In this document: piece after piece, positions 11,676-21,546 of the stretch
Layout of the letters: each line of letters begins with the position of its first letter
Position numbering within the stretch: position 1 is the stretch's first letter
DNA from: Gemmatimonadaceae bacterium
Lineage (GTDB): Bacteria > Gemmatimonadota > Gemmatimonadetes > Gemmatimonadales > Gemmatimonadaceae
NCBI GenBank assembly: GCA_013813715.1
Contig: JACCRF010000012.1
Location: forward strand, 1-45,420
Direction of reading: 5' to 3'
DNA: 45,420 bases
Program-made: the position numbers and the translations under genes
The notes under the pieces: model-generated
Seen by the model: the letters and a program-made list of their open reading frames with translations, nothing else
Told to the model about the DNA's origin: nothing
The model's database searches: none

Positions 11676-11721
11676 TCAATCGCCCTAGTGGAAACGCACC
11701 GATCGCAACGTAACTCGTTAG

Positions 11722-11750
11722 AAAATATGACTTTACTGAAACGGTGTCAA
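11722..11750 (-). promoter_or_regulatory. Strong sigma-70-type promoter for the HU gene
   Basis: TTGACA (11745-11750 on the minus strand) and TATTTT (11722-11727) are separated by exactly 17 bases. The predicted start of transcription falls about 40 bp before the HU start codon. It sits in the gap between carA and HU and is among the best consensus promoters in the window, fitting a highly expressed nucleoid protein. Confidence 0.75.
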
Positions 11751-11766
11751 GCGTTCCCGCGGGGGC

Positions 11767-12927
11767 CTACGGGGGTTGTTGGTGCGCCTTGCGGGCCTCG
11801 ATCGCGCGCAGGAACTCGTCGAAATGGGGGACGGCGTCATGTGGCCCGGGAGCCGCTTCGGGGTGGTACTGCACTCCGAATACGGGTAGCTCACGATGCC
11901 GCAGCCCTTCTATCGTGCCGTCGTTCAGGTTGATGTGAGTGACATCGAGTTCGGACGCATTGCGAACGCCGGACGAATCGCCTTCGACAGCGAATCCATG
12001 ATTCTGTGATGTGATCAGCACACGGCCACTCGACATTTCCCGCACCGGGTGGTTTCCGCCGCGATGGCCGAAGGGGAGCTTTAGCGTCGATCCCCCAAAC
12101 GCGAGCCCGATCACCTGATGGCCAAGGCAGATACCGAAAACCGGGGTCCCGCTCGTGGCCAGGGCGCGCACGGTGTCCGGCGCGTATACGATAGCGTCCG
12201 GATCACCCGGCCCATTCGAGAGAAACACGCCGTCTGGCTGCTCTGCCAGCACTTCACCCGCGGGAGTCGCGGCGGGTACCACGGTGACCCTGCAGCCATG
12301 ATCGGCGAACAATCGCAGGGTGTTCCGCTTGATGCCGAAATCGTAGGCGACCACATGACGCCCGGCCCGCGGGTCGCCCCATGAGTAGCGATCGCGCGTG
12401 CTCACTCGCGACACGAGGTCGAGCCCCTCCATGGACGGGCACGCCTCAAGCGCGGCGAGATCCCCGGCAGACGGTGACGAGCCCGCTCCGATGACGCCGC
12501 GCATCACACCGGCAGATCTCAGGTGGCGTGTGAGGCGCCGTGTGTCAATACCTTGCAGGATAGGCACTTCCGCGTCTGCCAACCACCCCGCGAGATCGCC
12601 CGTTGCGCGCCAGTTGGAGTATGTCGCGGACAGTTCGCGCACAACTACGCCAGCGATCTGAGGGCGGGACGACTCCGGATCTTCAGCGTTGATTCCGTAA
12701 TTGCCGATCTGCGGCGCGGTCATCACCACAATCTGGCCGCCGAAGGACGGGTCGGTGAACATCTCCTGGTAACCAGTCATGTTAGTGGAGAAGACCACCT
12801 CCGCAGCGGTGGGCACTGCCCCCGTCACCCTGCCGGCAAGGCGCGAATCCGGGCGCCGTATGCGGCCAAGAAAAAGGGTTCCGTCCTCAAGGAGGAGGAA
12901 CCCCGGGCCAGTCGACGAGGCGGTCAA
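11767..12927 (-). CDS. carA: Carbamoyl-phosphate synthase small subunit
   Basis: CarA is the glutaminase subunit that delivers ammonia to CarB for arginine and pyrimidine synthesis. From the TTG at 12927 the protein is 386 residues, normal for CarA. The N-terminal LLLEDGTLFLGR and FSTNMTGYQEMFTDPSF belong to the CarA-specific domain. The class I amidotransferase nucleophile is in PVFGICLGHQVIG, with the HPE pair in VQYHPEAAPG. The frame continues open into secG, but that part is compositionally odd and no ATG or GTG is available, so the TTG is the best guess. carB is not adjacent. Confidence 0.92.
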   Translation of the reverse strand: MTASSTGPGFLLLEDGTLFLGRIRRPDSRLAGRVTGAVPTAAEVVFSTNMTGYQEMFTDPSFGGQIVVMTAPQIGNYGINAEDPESSRPQIAGVVVRELSATYSNWRATGDLAGWLADAEVPILQGIDTRRLTRHLRSAGVMRGVIGAGSSPSAGDLAALEACPSMEGLDLVSRVSTRDRYSWGDPRAGRHVVAYDFGIKRNTLRLFADHGCRVTVVPAATPAGEVLAEQPDGVFLSNGPGDPDAIVYAPDTVRALATSGTPVFGICLGHQVIGLAFGGSTLKLPFGHRGGNHPVREMSSGRVLITSQNHGFAVEGDSSGVRNASELDVTHINLNDGTIEGLRHRELPVFGVQYHPEAAPGPHDAVPHFDEFLRAIEARKAHQQPP

Positions 12928-12937
12928 AGCTTTCGGA

Positions 12938-13396
12938 CTAGCGTCTCGGCGGAGGCGCGGGCGGATTGGTAGCCGGCGGTACCGTGGCGGCCGGAGCGCC
13001 CGGGGCAGACGGCTCGCTCTCCAAAGCTGGCGCGGTATTCGGAGACGCTTTTCCAGCAGGCTCGAGCGGGATGGCCGGAGCACCTGTCACCGGAGCCGGC
13101 GCGGCGGAAGCAGGGGGGTTCCCGAACGTGTCCTCGAGCACCGAGCGGGGAGTCCGGGTGCGGGATGACATCAGCTGAAGGATGAACGAGAGACCGAGGA
13201 AAATCCCGGCGCAATACCACGTCGCCTTGGTCAGGATTGTACCCGCTTGTCGAATACCGATGAACGCATCGGGGGACGAGCTCGCACCGCCGAAATTCGC
13301 CGACAGCCCGCTTCCCTTGCCCGCCTGGAGGAGAATGGCACCGATGAGAACGATCGCGTCGAGGACGAGGATTACGAGGAGCAGAGAATAGAGCAT
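12938..13396 (-). CDS. secG: Preprotein translocase subunit SecG
   Basis: SecG is the auxiliary membrane subunit of the SecYEG channel. The first 75 residues contain two transmembrane helices around the conserved QAGKGSGLSANFGG...... segment. The remaining half is an Ala/Pro-rich tail ending PPAPPPRR that is not required for the fold and makes the 152-residue protein longer than the usual 75-110. It has a candidate promoter just upstream and precedes carA by about 10 bp. Confidence 0.9.
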   Translation of the reverse strand: MLYSLLLVILVLDAIVLIGAILLQAGKGSGLSANFGGASSSPDAFIGIRQAGTILTKATWYCAGIFLGLSFILQLMSSRTRTPRSVLEDTFGNPPASAAPAPVTGAPAIPLEPAGKASPNTAPALESEPSAPGAPAATVPPATNPPAPPPRR

Positions 13397-13428
13397 GTCG
13401 GGGAGTTTGAGACGGCGGGACAGCCCGG

Positions 13429-13458
13429 AATATCACGGGAATGGCGGGATCGAGTCAA
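13429..13458 (-). promoter_or_regulatory. Candidate promoter for secG-carA
   Basis: TTGACT (13453-13458 on the minus strand) and GATATT (13429-13434) are 18 bases apart and end 33 bp before the secG start. A -10 reading of TGATAT with a 17-base spacer is equivalent. This would start a separate unit after tpiA. Confidence 0.5.
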
Positions 13459-13465
13459 GTGACGA

Positions 13466-13506
13466 CAAATGGACGGTAGTGGGTCAGACCCACTACCCAA
13501 ATGGAC
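13466..13506. repeat. 23-nt perfect palindrome bracketed by exact 9-bp direct repeats
   Basis: The 9-mer CAAATGGAC occurs at 13466-13474 and again at 13498-13506. Exactly between them (13475-13497) lies a perfect palindrome with arms GGTAGTGGGTC and GACCCACTACC around one central A. No base is left over on either side. The layout is what a transposon would leave if only its terminal inverted repeats remained inside a 9-bp target duplication. A REP-like palindromic unit is the other option. Confidence 0.75.
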
Positions 13507-13530
13507 TGATTGGGGGGCGACTGGGAAAGG

Positions 13531-13649
13531 CACGCCCGCCGCGATCAGAGGCACAACCCCCCGCTTCGCGCTTCAAGCCACGGCTACGGGCCGTCTCAAT
13601 CGTCCGTAGCGCGGAGCGGACAGGTTTCCTTCTGACCGCGGCGGGCGCG
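13531..13649. repeat. Long imperfect hairpin in the tpiA-secG gap
   Basis: An outer 17-bp stem (13533-13549 with 13631-13647, one mismatch) encloses a 12-bp stem (13561-13572 with 13608-13619, one G-T pair) and an optional inner 6-bp stem (CTACGG/CCGTAG). The whole segment can fold into a rod of about 115 nt. No reading frame explains it. It could be a structured RNA in the tpiA 3' region, a MITE/REP-type dispersed repeat, or a complex terminator; there is no T run. Confidence 0.55.
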
Positions 13650-13690
13650 TAGTTGATGGGTGTCATCTCGAATCTGACCGTGTCTTGCCC

Positions 13691-14440
13691 CTACGCGCGC
13701 GCCACTGCAAGCCAGGATCCGACATCCACACTCGCTCCTCCAACGAGCAAGCCATCAACTTCGCGTGCAGCAACTAGCTCGGGAGCGTTGGCCGCATTCA
13801 CACTTCCCCCGTACAGAATCGGAGTCGTCCTCGCCCGGTCTCCGCAGAGTGCGATGAGTTCTGCTCGCAACACCCGGTGCATCCGGCTCGCATCATCGGC
13901 GGTTGCTGTGTGGCCAGTGCCGATCGCCCATACCGGCTCGTACGCAACCATCACGTCCTTTGTCGCGAGTTGAGTCATCATCGAGAAGCCGGCCCGGAGT
14001 TGCTCGATGACCACATCCGCCGCGCGACCGGCCTCACGCTGCTCGAGCGTTTCACCCACGCAGAGCATTGGAGTGAGCCCGCCGCGCTCGACGGCCGCGC
14101 ATTTTAGAGCAGTCTGATCGAGCGTCTCACCGAACACGTGACGGCGCTCAGAATGACCGACGAGCACCACGCGCGCGCCCGCGTCCCTGACCATGCCCAC
14201 CGACAGCTCACCAGTGAATGCGCCCTGGTCGGCCCAATGAACATTCTGCACGCCAAGCAGAATGTCGCGCCGGTCGCCTAGCGCGGCCGCCACAGCGGCC
14301 ATCGAGAGCGTCGGGGGAAAGAATAGGATCGTGCGATCGTTCTGGCGCGGGTACTGAGCGAGAAATGTCTGCATGAACTCGCGCGCGGTCGTCGGACCGT
14401 TGTTCATCTTCCAGTTTGCGGCCATCACGGGACGGTTCAT
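13691..14440 (-). CDS. tpiA: Triosephosphate isomerase
   Basis: TpiA interconverts dihydroxyacetone phosphate and glyceraldehyde 3-phosphate in glycolysis. The protein is 249 residues with the catalytic K11 (ANWKMN), H96 (VGHSERR) and E168 (AYEPVWAIGTG), plus the phosphate-binding YGGSVNAAN and GLLVGGAS loops. It is the last gene of the gap-pgk-tpiA set and overlaps the pgk stop as ATGA. Confidence 0.97.
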   Translation of the reverse strand: MNRPVMAANWKMNNGPTTAREFMQTFLAQYPRQNDRTILFFPPTLSMAAVAAALGDRRDILLGVQNVHWADQGAFTGELSVGMVRDAGARVVLVGHSERRHVFGETLDQTALKCAAVERGGLTPMLCVGETLEQREAGRAADVVIEQLRAGFSMMTQLATKDVMVAYEPVWAIGTGHTATADDASRMHRVLRAELIALCGDRARTTPILYGGSVNAANAPELVAAREVDGLLVGGASVDVGSWLAVARA

Positions 14441-15642
14441 TCTGCCTCGCCGTCGTCCAGCGCTTCGACGCCAGGAAGAGCCTTGCCCTCGAGAAATTCC
14501 AGCGACGCTCCGCCGCCGGTGGACACGTGGCTCACGCTGTCAGCCAGCCCCGCCTGTGCCACTGCCGCAGCGGAATCGCCGCCACCTACGATGGTTACCG
14601 CGCCTCGCTTGGTTACTTCGGCCATTGCGTGTGCGATCGCCAGCGTGCCCTTGTCGAACGGGGGCGTCTCAAACACTCCCATCGGGCCGTTCCAGATTAC
14701 CGTCTTCGCCGCTGCGATCGCGCGCGAATACGATTCGGCCGTTCGCGGCCCGATGTCGAGCATCGCCTCTCCGGCGGGTATGGCATTCCGCGCGACGGCG
14801 TGCGCCACGTCGGGTCGCTCCACCGAGGGGGCAACGAGAGCGTCATGAGGCAGAATGATCCTCGTCCCAGCGGAATCGAGCAGCTCACGCGCCATTCCGA
14901 TTCTGTCTTCCTCCACCAGGGACGTTCCTGTCTCGAGACCCATCGCGCGAAAGAACGTGCACGCCATCGCGCCGCCAATCAGCATTGCGTCGACCTTCGG
15001 CAGGAGCTGGGCGATCACATCGATCTTGCCGGAGATCTTGGATCCGCCCAGTATGGATACGAATGGGTGAGCGGGACTTGCCAGTGCGCGGCCCAGGTAA
15101 TCGAGCTCGCGCTCCATCAACAGGCCCGCGACCGCCGGCCTTATGTACTCGCAGACCCCCGCCGTCGAAGCATGCGCGCGATGCGCCGCGCCGAACGCAT
15201 CATTGACAAACACATCGCCAAGGGCGGAGAGCGCGCGCCCGAGACGCGGGTCGTTCGTCTCCTCGCCGCCAAGGAAGCGGGTGTTCTCGAGAACGAGAAC
15301 CTCACCAGTGGAGATGCTATTCGAGCATTTCATCGCCTCGTCGGTGTCTGTCGTCTCGACGAATCCCACCTTCATGCCCATGAGCTCCCCGAGCCGTTTC
15401 GCCACGGGCTGAAGAGAGTACTTCGGATCGGGTTTCCCTTTCGGCCGCCCGAGATGCGAGAGCACGATCGGTCGCGCCCCGCGTTCGAGGAGGTAGCGCA
15501 GCGTCGGGATCGACGCGCGAATGCGCGTGTCGTCGGTGACCTCGCAGTGATCGTCGAGCGGAACGTTGAGGTCAGCTCGTACCAGCACTCGCTTGTCGCG
15601 CAGCTCGTCGTCCGATAGCTGGCGAACCGTTCTTTTCTTCAC
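14437..15642 (-). CDS. pgk: Phosphoglycerate kinase
   Basis: Pgk makes ATP from 1,3-bisphosphoglycerate. The protein is 401 residues. The N-terminal signature KRVLVRADLNVPL, the basic patch SHLGRPKG, the hinge GGSKISGKI and the nucleotide-binding end VWNGPMGVFE-like segment (here VIWNGPMGVFETP) with GGGDSAAAV are all present. It starts at a GTG 12 bp after the gap stop. Confidence 0.97.
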   Translation of the reverse strand: MKKRTVRQLSDDELRDKRVLVRADLNVPLDDHCEVTDDTRIRASIPTLRYLLERGARPIVLSHLGRPKGKPDPKYSLQPVAKRLGELMGMKVGFVETTDTDEAMKCSNSISTGEVLVLENTRFLGGEETNDPRLGRALSALGDVFVNDAFGAAHRAHASTAGVCEYIRPAVAGLLMERELDYLGRALASPAHPFVSILGGSKISGKIDVIAQLLPKVDAMLIGGAMACTFFRAMGLETGTSLVEEDRIGMARELLDSAGTRIILPHDALVAPSVERPDVAHAVARNAIPAGEAMLDIGPRTAESYSRAIAAAKTVIWNGPMGVFETPPFDKGTLAIAHAMAEVTKRGAVTIVGGGDSAAAVAQAGLADSVSHVSTGGGASLEFLEGKALPGVEALDDGEAE

Positions 15643-15654
15643 GTGTTTCGGGCT

Positions 15655-17441
<1,787 letters not shown>

Positions 17442-17455
17442 CCGGACGGCCGTCG

Positions 17456-18280
17456 CTAGGCGCGGCCAGCGGCTACTGTCAGCGCGCGCCACATCGGTGC
17501 CGGATCGGGCCGCACTCCGAACCAGCGCTCGAAAGCCGCGACTCCCTGATGCAGCAGCATTGGAAGACCGTCGGACGCGCGATGCCCGCGAGCGCGGGCT
17601 TCCCGCACCCACGACGTCTCTTCCCTCCGATACACGAGATCGAGTACGACGGCGTCGCCCTTGAGCGCCTCGAGCGCCACCGGGTGGGTGTCGGCGGCAA
17701 GTCCAACGGGAGTTGCATTGACAACAATATCCGCTAGAGACAGCCGCCCATCCGACATCGACGCCGGCTCGGCCACATCGAAAAACCGCGCGCAGAGGTC
17801 GTGTGCACCGGCGGGGTTCCGGCTATGCACGGTCGCCGTCGCCTCCGGCCATTCCAGAAGCGCGGCCAGCACCGCCGCCGCCGCACCGCCCGCACCGATG
17901 ATCGCCACGCGGGTTGAGGCCGGCCGAGCTCCAAGGAAGCCGACGACGAACTTGTCAAAGCCCTCGACATCGGTGTTGTCGCCGGCCATGCGTCCATCCC
18001 GTTCACGCCAGAACGTGTTGATGGCTCCAACACGGCGGGCGAGCACCGAGCACTCATCCATCAATTCCATCGCCCGCACCTTGTGCGGAATCGTGATATT
18101 GCCGGCTGTCATCGACGCACGCAACGCGTGCAGCGTCGCACGGAGCTCTGACGGGGGGATGTCGACTGGCTCGTATCGGAGCGGGATCCCGGCCGCCGCG
18201 AGGGCGACGGCGTGCATGGCCGGTGAGAGCGAGTGCGACACCGGATGCCCGAGGAGCACCAGGCGTTCGCGAACGGTCAA
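17456..18280 (-). CDS. aroE: Shikimate dehydrogenase
   Basis: AroE reduces 3-dehydroshikimate to shikimate with NADPH in aromatic amino acid synthesis. The protein is 274 residues. Visible are the N-terminal LLGHPVSHSLSPAMH, the catalytic lysine region NITIPHK, the substrate-binding NTDVEGF and the cofactor loop IIGAGGAAAAV. It starts at a TTG overlapping the phosphatase stop (TTGA). Confidence 0.95.
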   Translation of the reverse strand: MTVRERLVLLGHPVSHSLSPAMHAVALAAAGIPLRYEPVDIPPSELRATLHALRASMTAGNITIPHKVRAMELMDECSVLARRVGAINTFWRERDGRMAGDNTDVEGFDKFVVGFLGARPASTRVAIIGAGGAAAAVLAALLEWPEATATVHSRNPAGAHDLCARFFDVAEPASMSDGRLSLADIVVNATPVGLAADTHPVALEALKGDAVVLDLVYRREETSWVREARARGHRASDGLPMLLHQGVAAFERWFGVRPDPAPMWRALTVAAGRA

Positions 18281-18729
18281 GTACCGATGCGCCCGAGAAG
18301 TCCCGAGAGCTCACGCTCGAGATCGTCGGCTGTCTCGCGATAAGCGGCGAGATCGCCGCCGAACGGGTCCTTGATCGATCGCGCGCCGCGCGTGCCCGCC
18401 GCGAAGCCCGCGAGCAGGTGGACGTTGACCGCCGGATCGAGCTCCTTCACGCGGTCGACATGCGAAGGCGACATCACCAGCACGAGGTCGCTCGTCGCGA
18501 GAGCCTCCGCCGTGAGCGCGCGCGATCGGTGGCCTGACAGGTCCAGATTGCGCTCCATGCCCACCAGCATCGCACCATCGCTCGCTGCTGACCCTTCCCA
18601 CGCGTCTGTGCCCGCACTCGATACGTCGATGTCCGTTCTCCCCGCATCGACAACGAGTCGCTTCGCGATCGCTTCGGCCAGGGGGCTGCGGCAAGTGTTG
18701 CCGCTGCAGACGAAAAGGACTCGCACCAT
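18277..18729 (-). CDS. Low-molecular-weight protein tyrosine phosphatase family protein
   Basis: The protein is 150 residues with the P-loop CSGNTCRSP at the N-terminus and the general-acid DPFG near the C-terminus, the two hallmarks of the low-molecular-weight phosphotyrosine phosphatase fold. The substrate is unknown; relatives act on protein phosphotyrosine or phosphoarginine. The ATG at 18729 is one base after the tsaC stop. A GTG at 18741 would add four residues. Confidence 0.92.
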   Translation of the reverse strand: MVRVLFVCSGNTCRSPLAEAIAKRLVVDAGRTDIDVSSAGTDAWEGSAASDGAMLVGMERNLDLSGHRSRALTAEALATSDLVLVMSPSHVDRVKELDPAVNVHLLAGFAAGTRGARSIKDPFGGDLAAYRETADDLERELSGLLGRIGT

Positions 18730-18730
18730 T

Positions 18731-19402
18731 TCAGGTATCACCGATGACGTCGGGCACGCTTGCTCTCAGCTCCGCTGCCGATATCGCTCCCGGCCGGATG
18801 ACGCGCGGCCGACGCCCCGTGCAATCGACCACCGTCGAAGGCTCCGACGGTGACAGCTGTCCGCCGTCGAGTACGTGCAGCGCTCCGCGACCAATTGCGT
18901 CTTTCCACTGTTCGGCGATCTCGTGCGCGTTCGTCGCCGGATGAACCCCGGGTCTGTTGGCGCTTGTCGAAGTGATTGGGTCTCCGTAGGCTCGCACGAG
19001 GCGCGCCAGCCCGGGGTGCGGCGTCCATCTCACCGCGACGCCGCCTTCGGGGCCGCGCAGCTGATCCGGAACGCGGTTCTCCCCGCCCGGCAGCACGAGT
19101 GTCAGCGGTCCCGGCCAGAACCTCGCGGCCAGCTGCGCCGCGTAGCTGGTAAGCCGCAACCCGAGTCGCGTTATCATGTCGCTCGAACCGACGATCAGCA
19201 GAAAGGGTTTGTTGGGCGGGCGTCCCTTGAGTGCGATCAGATTGCCTACCGATTCCCGGTCTGCTCCGCCACCGAAGCCATAGACTGTCTCCGTGGGATA
19301 TGCGAGCACCTGCCGTGCGTGGAGGTGCGCGATCGTCCCCGCGATCGCGGCCTCGATCTCACCCGGCGACCAGAACGGAGTGGCGCGCGGCGCTGCCGTC
19401 AT
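18731..19402 (-). CDS. tsaC: L-threonylcarbamoyladenylate synthase (Sua5/YrdC/TsaC family)
   Basis: This enzyme makes threonylcarbamoyl-AMP for the t6A37 modification of ANN-decoding tRNAs. The protein is 223 residues, one YrdC domain without the C-terminal Sua5 extension. Conserved parts are the YPTETVYGFGG loop, the KGRPPNKPF motif, WPGPLTLVL, VAVRWTPHP and the SANRPG segment. Translation is coupled to ispD by an ATGA overlap. Confidence 0.94.
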   Translation of the reverse strand: MTAAPRATPFWSPGEIEAAIAGTIAHLHARQVLAYPTETVYGFGGGADRESVGNLIALKGRPPNKPFLLIVGSSDMITRLGLRLTSYAAQLAARFWPGPLTLVLPGGENRVPDQLRGPEGGVAVRWTPHPGLARLVRAYGDPITSTSANRPGVHPATNAHEIAEQWKDAIGRGALHVLDGGQLSPSEPSTVVDCTGRRPRVIRPGAISAAELRASVPDVIGDT

Positions 19403-20088
19403 TCGCGCAAGATACTCAGCGCCTCGGCGCGCACGAAGTCCGCCTCATCGGTGATCTTTATGCCCCGCGCGCTCCCGCGGACGACCACGACCGGCATGCC
19501 GAGGCGCTCGCAGAGTGCGGCGTCGTCCGTGGCGCTGACCTGCGCGGCGTACGCGTCGGCGTGCGCGCGCTCGATCATATCGCGGGGGAACGCCTGCGGT
19601 GTCTGGACATGCACGAGCCCGCTTCGATCTACGGTGCCGATGACGCGTCCGTTGTCATCGACTCTCTTGAGCGTATCGGCGGCCGGAATCCCTGGGGCGG
19701 CGCCGGTTCCTTTTCGCGCCGCATCTATCACGCGGTCGATTACCGCTTCGGTGACAAGGGGGCGAGCGGCGTCATGAATAACGACGATCCGCGCGTCGGC
19801 TGAAAGGTCCTCGAGACCGTTGCGAACCGAATCGCTGCGCTGGCGGCCGCCTACCGACAACAGCAGGCGCTCGGTATCGCATTGAAACAGCCAGGGGGGA
19901 GGATCGCCCACTACCGACTGCGGAAGGACGACGATCACCATGCACACATCGGCTCGCGCCTGGAAGATCTGCACGCTGTGGAGAAGCATCGGTTTCCCGG
20001 CAACCCAGCGGAACTGCTTGAGCTCGCCGCCTCCCGCCCGCGTGCCCGCGCCGCCGGCGACAATCACCACTCCGACATCAGCGATCAC
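19399..20088 (-). CDS. ispD: 2-C-methyl-D-erythritol 4-phosphate cytidylyltransferase
   Basis: IspD attaches CMP to methylerythritol phosphate in the non-mevalonate isoprenoid pathway. The protein is 229 residues. The nucleotide-binding start VVIVAGGAGTRAGGGELKQF, the GGRQRSDSVRNGL segment, VIHDAARPLV and the later QTPQAF and SATDDAALCE motifs are typical. It starts at a GTG 54 bp after the dnaB stop. Confidence 0.95.
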   Translation of the reverse strand: MIADVGVVIVAGGAGTRAGGGELKQFRWVAGKPMLLHSVQIFQARADVCMVIVVLPQSVVGDPPPWLFQCDTERLLLSVGGRQRSDSVRNGLEDLSADARIVVIHDAARPLVTEAVIDRVIDAARKGTGAAPGIPAADTLKRVDDNGRVIGTVDRSGLVHVQTPQAFPRDMIERAHADAYAAQVSATDDAALCERLGMPVVVVRGSARGIKITDEADFVRAEALSILRE

Positions 20089-20142
20089 TGGGAAAGGAGA
20101 GCGAGGAGTTCGTGCACCGAAACGCGGTGCGCCCCTTCGGCG

Positions 20143-21546
20143 TCACTGCTGCGGCGGACGGGCCGAGTAGTTCTCGAAGCGCGTAAACGTCTTGTTGAAG
20201 TAGAGGTTGACGAGTCCGGTCGGGCCGTTGCGCTGTTTTCCGACGATGATTTCCGCCCGCCCCTCGAGGGAGTTGCCGTCCTTGTCAGTGGGACCATCGT
20301 ACATCTCCTGGCGGTAGATGAACATCACCAGGTCGGCGTCCTGCTCGATTGCGCCCGACTCCCGGAGGTCGGAAAGCTGGGGGCGTTTGTGCTCGGCCGC
20401 TCTCTGCTCGGGAGCACGGGATAGCTGAGACAATGCGACCACGGGTACTCGCAGCTCGCGGGCAAGCGACTTGAGCGACCGCGAGATGTAGCTGATCTCC
20501 TGCTGCCGGCTTTCCGGATTACCCGGCCCCTGCATGAGCTGGAGATAGTCCACCACGACAAGGCCAATGTTGTTGTCCACCTTCAACCGCCTCGCCTTCG
20601 ATCGCATCTCGAGCAGCGTGATGCCAGGCGTGTCGTCGATCCAGATGGGAGCGTGACTCAGAATGCCGGCGGCGCGGCCGAGGCGAACGAACTCGTCGTC
20701 GTGGAGCCTGCCCTTCCGCAGGCGCTGCGCGTCGACTCTGCCTTCGGAGGTCAGGAGCCGCTGCACGAGCTGCTCCTTGCTCATTTCGAGCGAGAAAATC
20801 GCGACTGGCACGTTTCCGTCGAGTGCGGCGTTCTGCGCGATGTTGAGGACGAAAGCCGTCTTTCCCATCGAGGGCCGTGCAGCGATGATGATGAGGTCGG
20901 ACTGCTGGAATCCGGCAGTGATCTCGTCGAGATCCTTGAACCCGCTGGCGACCCCGGTGACGGATTCACCGCCGCGCTGGAGCAGCTCGATCCGCTCCAT
21001 CGTCGGCCAGAGCAGCTCCTTGATTCGCATGAATCCTTCGGCGCCGCGGCTCTGATTTACCTCGAAGATCTTGTGCTCGGCCGCGTCGAGCAGCTCGGCC
21101 GCGGGCGCGGCCGACTCGAACGCCTCGGAAACAATCGCTGTCGAGACCTCGATCAGCCGGCGGCGAAGCGCCTTTTCACGGACGATCCTTGCGTGGTATT
21201 CGACATTCGCCGACGTCGGAACAGCGTCGACGAGAAAAGCTATGTAGTCCTTGCCACCGCTTGCCTGAAGATCGCCCGTCCGCCCCAGCTCTTCAGCGAG
21301 GGTGAGCGGATCAATGACGTCTCCTTTCTCATTGAGCGCGAACATCGCCCGGAAGATCCGGCGGTTCCCCTCGCGGTAGAACATCGTGTCGTCCACATGC
21401 TCGGCGGCACGCAGCACCGCGTCGGCATCCATAAGCATCGCGGACAGCACGGCCTGCTCGGCGTCCTCCGAGTATGGAGGACGCCGCTCCGAATACGGAT
21501 CACGCGACGGCGGCGCTATCGAGAATTCTACGGGCGAGCTGGACAT
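20143..21546 (-). CDS. dnaB: Replicative DNA helicase DnaB
   Basis: DnaB is the hexameric fork helicase. The protein is 467 residues: an N-terminal primase-docking domain (about 25-130), a linker, and a RecA-like motor. Walker A is ARPSMGKTAF, Walker B is LVVVDYLQLM, and the C-terminal arginine/loop motifs appear in SQLSRAPEQR and DLRESGAIEQDAD. The start at 21546 overlaps the end of the uracil-DNA glycosylase gene by 47 bp. The N-terminal domain is closely similar to that of the mobile-element protein at 42671-44125. Confidence 0.96.
   Translation of the reverse strand: MSSSPVEFSIAPPSRDPYSERRPPYSEDAEQAVLSAMLMDADAVLRAAEHVDDTMFYREGNRRIFRAMFALNEKGDVIDPLTLAEELGRTGDLQASGGKDYIAFLVDAVPTSANVEYHARIVREKALRRRLIEVSTAIVSEAFESAAPAAELLDAAEHKIFEVNQSRGAEGFMRIKELLWPTMERIELLQRGGESVTGVASGFKDLDEITAGFQQSDLIIIAARPSMGKTAFVLNIAQNAALDGNVPVAIFSLEMSKEQLVQRLLTSEGRVDAQRLRKGRLHDDEFVRLGRAAGILSHAPIWIDDTPGITLLEMRSKARRLKVDNNIGLVVVDYLQLMQGPGNPESRQQEISYISRSLKSLARELRVPVVALSQLSRAPEQRAAEHKRPQLSDLRESGAIEQDADLVMFIYRQEMYDGPTDKDGNSLEGRAEIIVGKQRNGPTGLVNLYFNKTFTRFENYSARPPQQ

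Noticed and set aside
12924-13436. 170-codon frame overlapping secG in another phase
   Set aside because: SecG is strongly supported in its own frame; this alternative is Arg/Pro-rich without helices.
14416-15618. 400-codon open frame opposite pgk
   Set aside because: Antisense shadow of phosphoglycerate kinase with no recognisable motifs.
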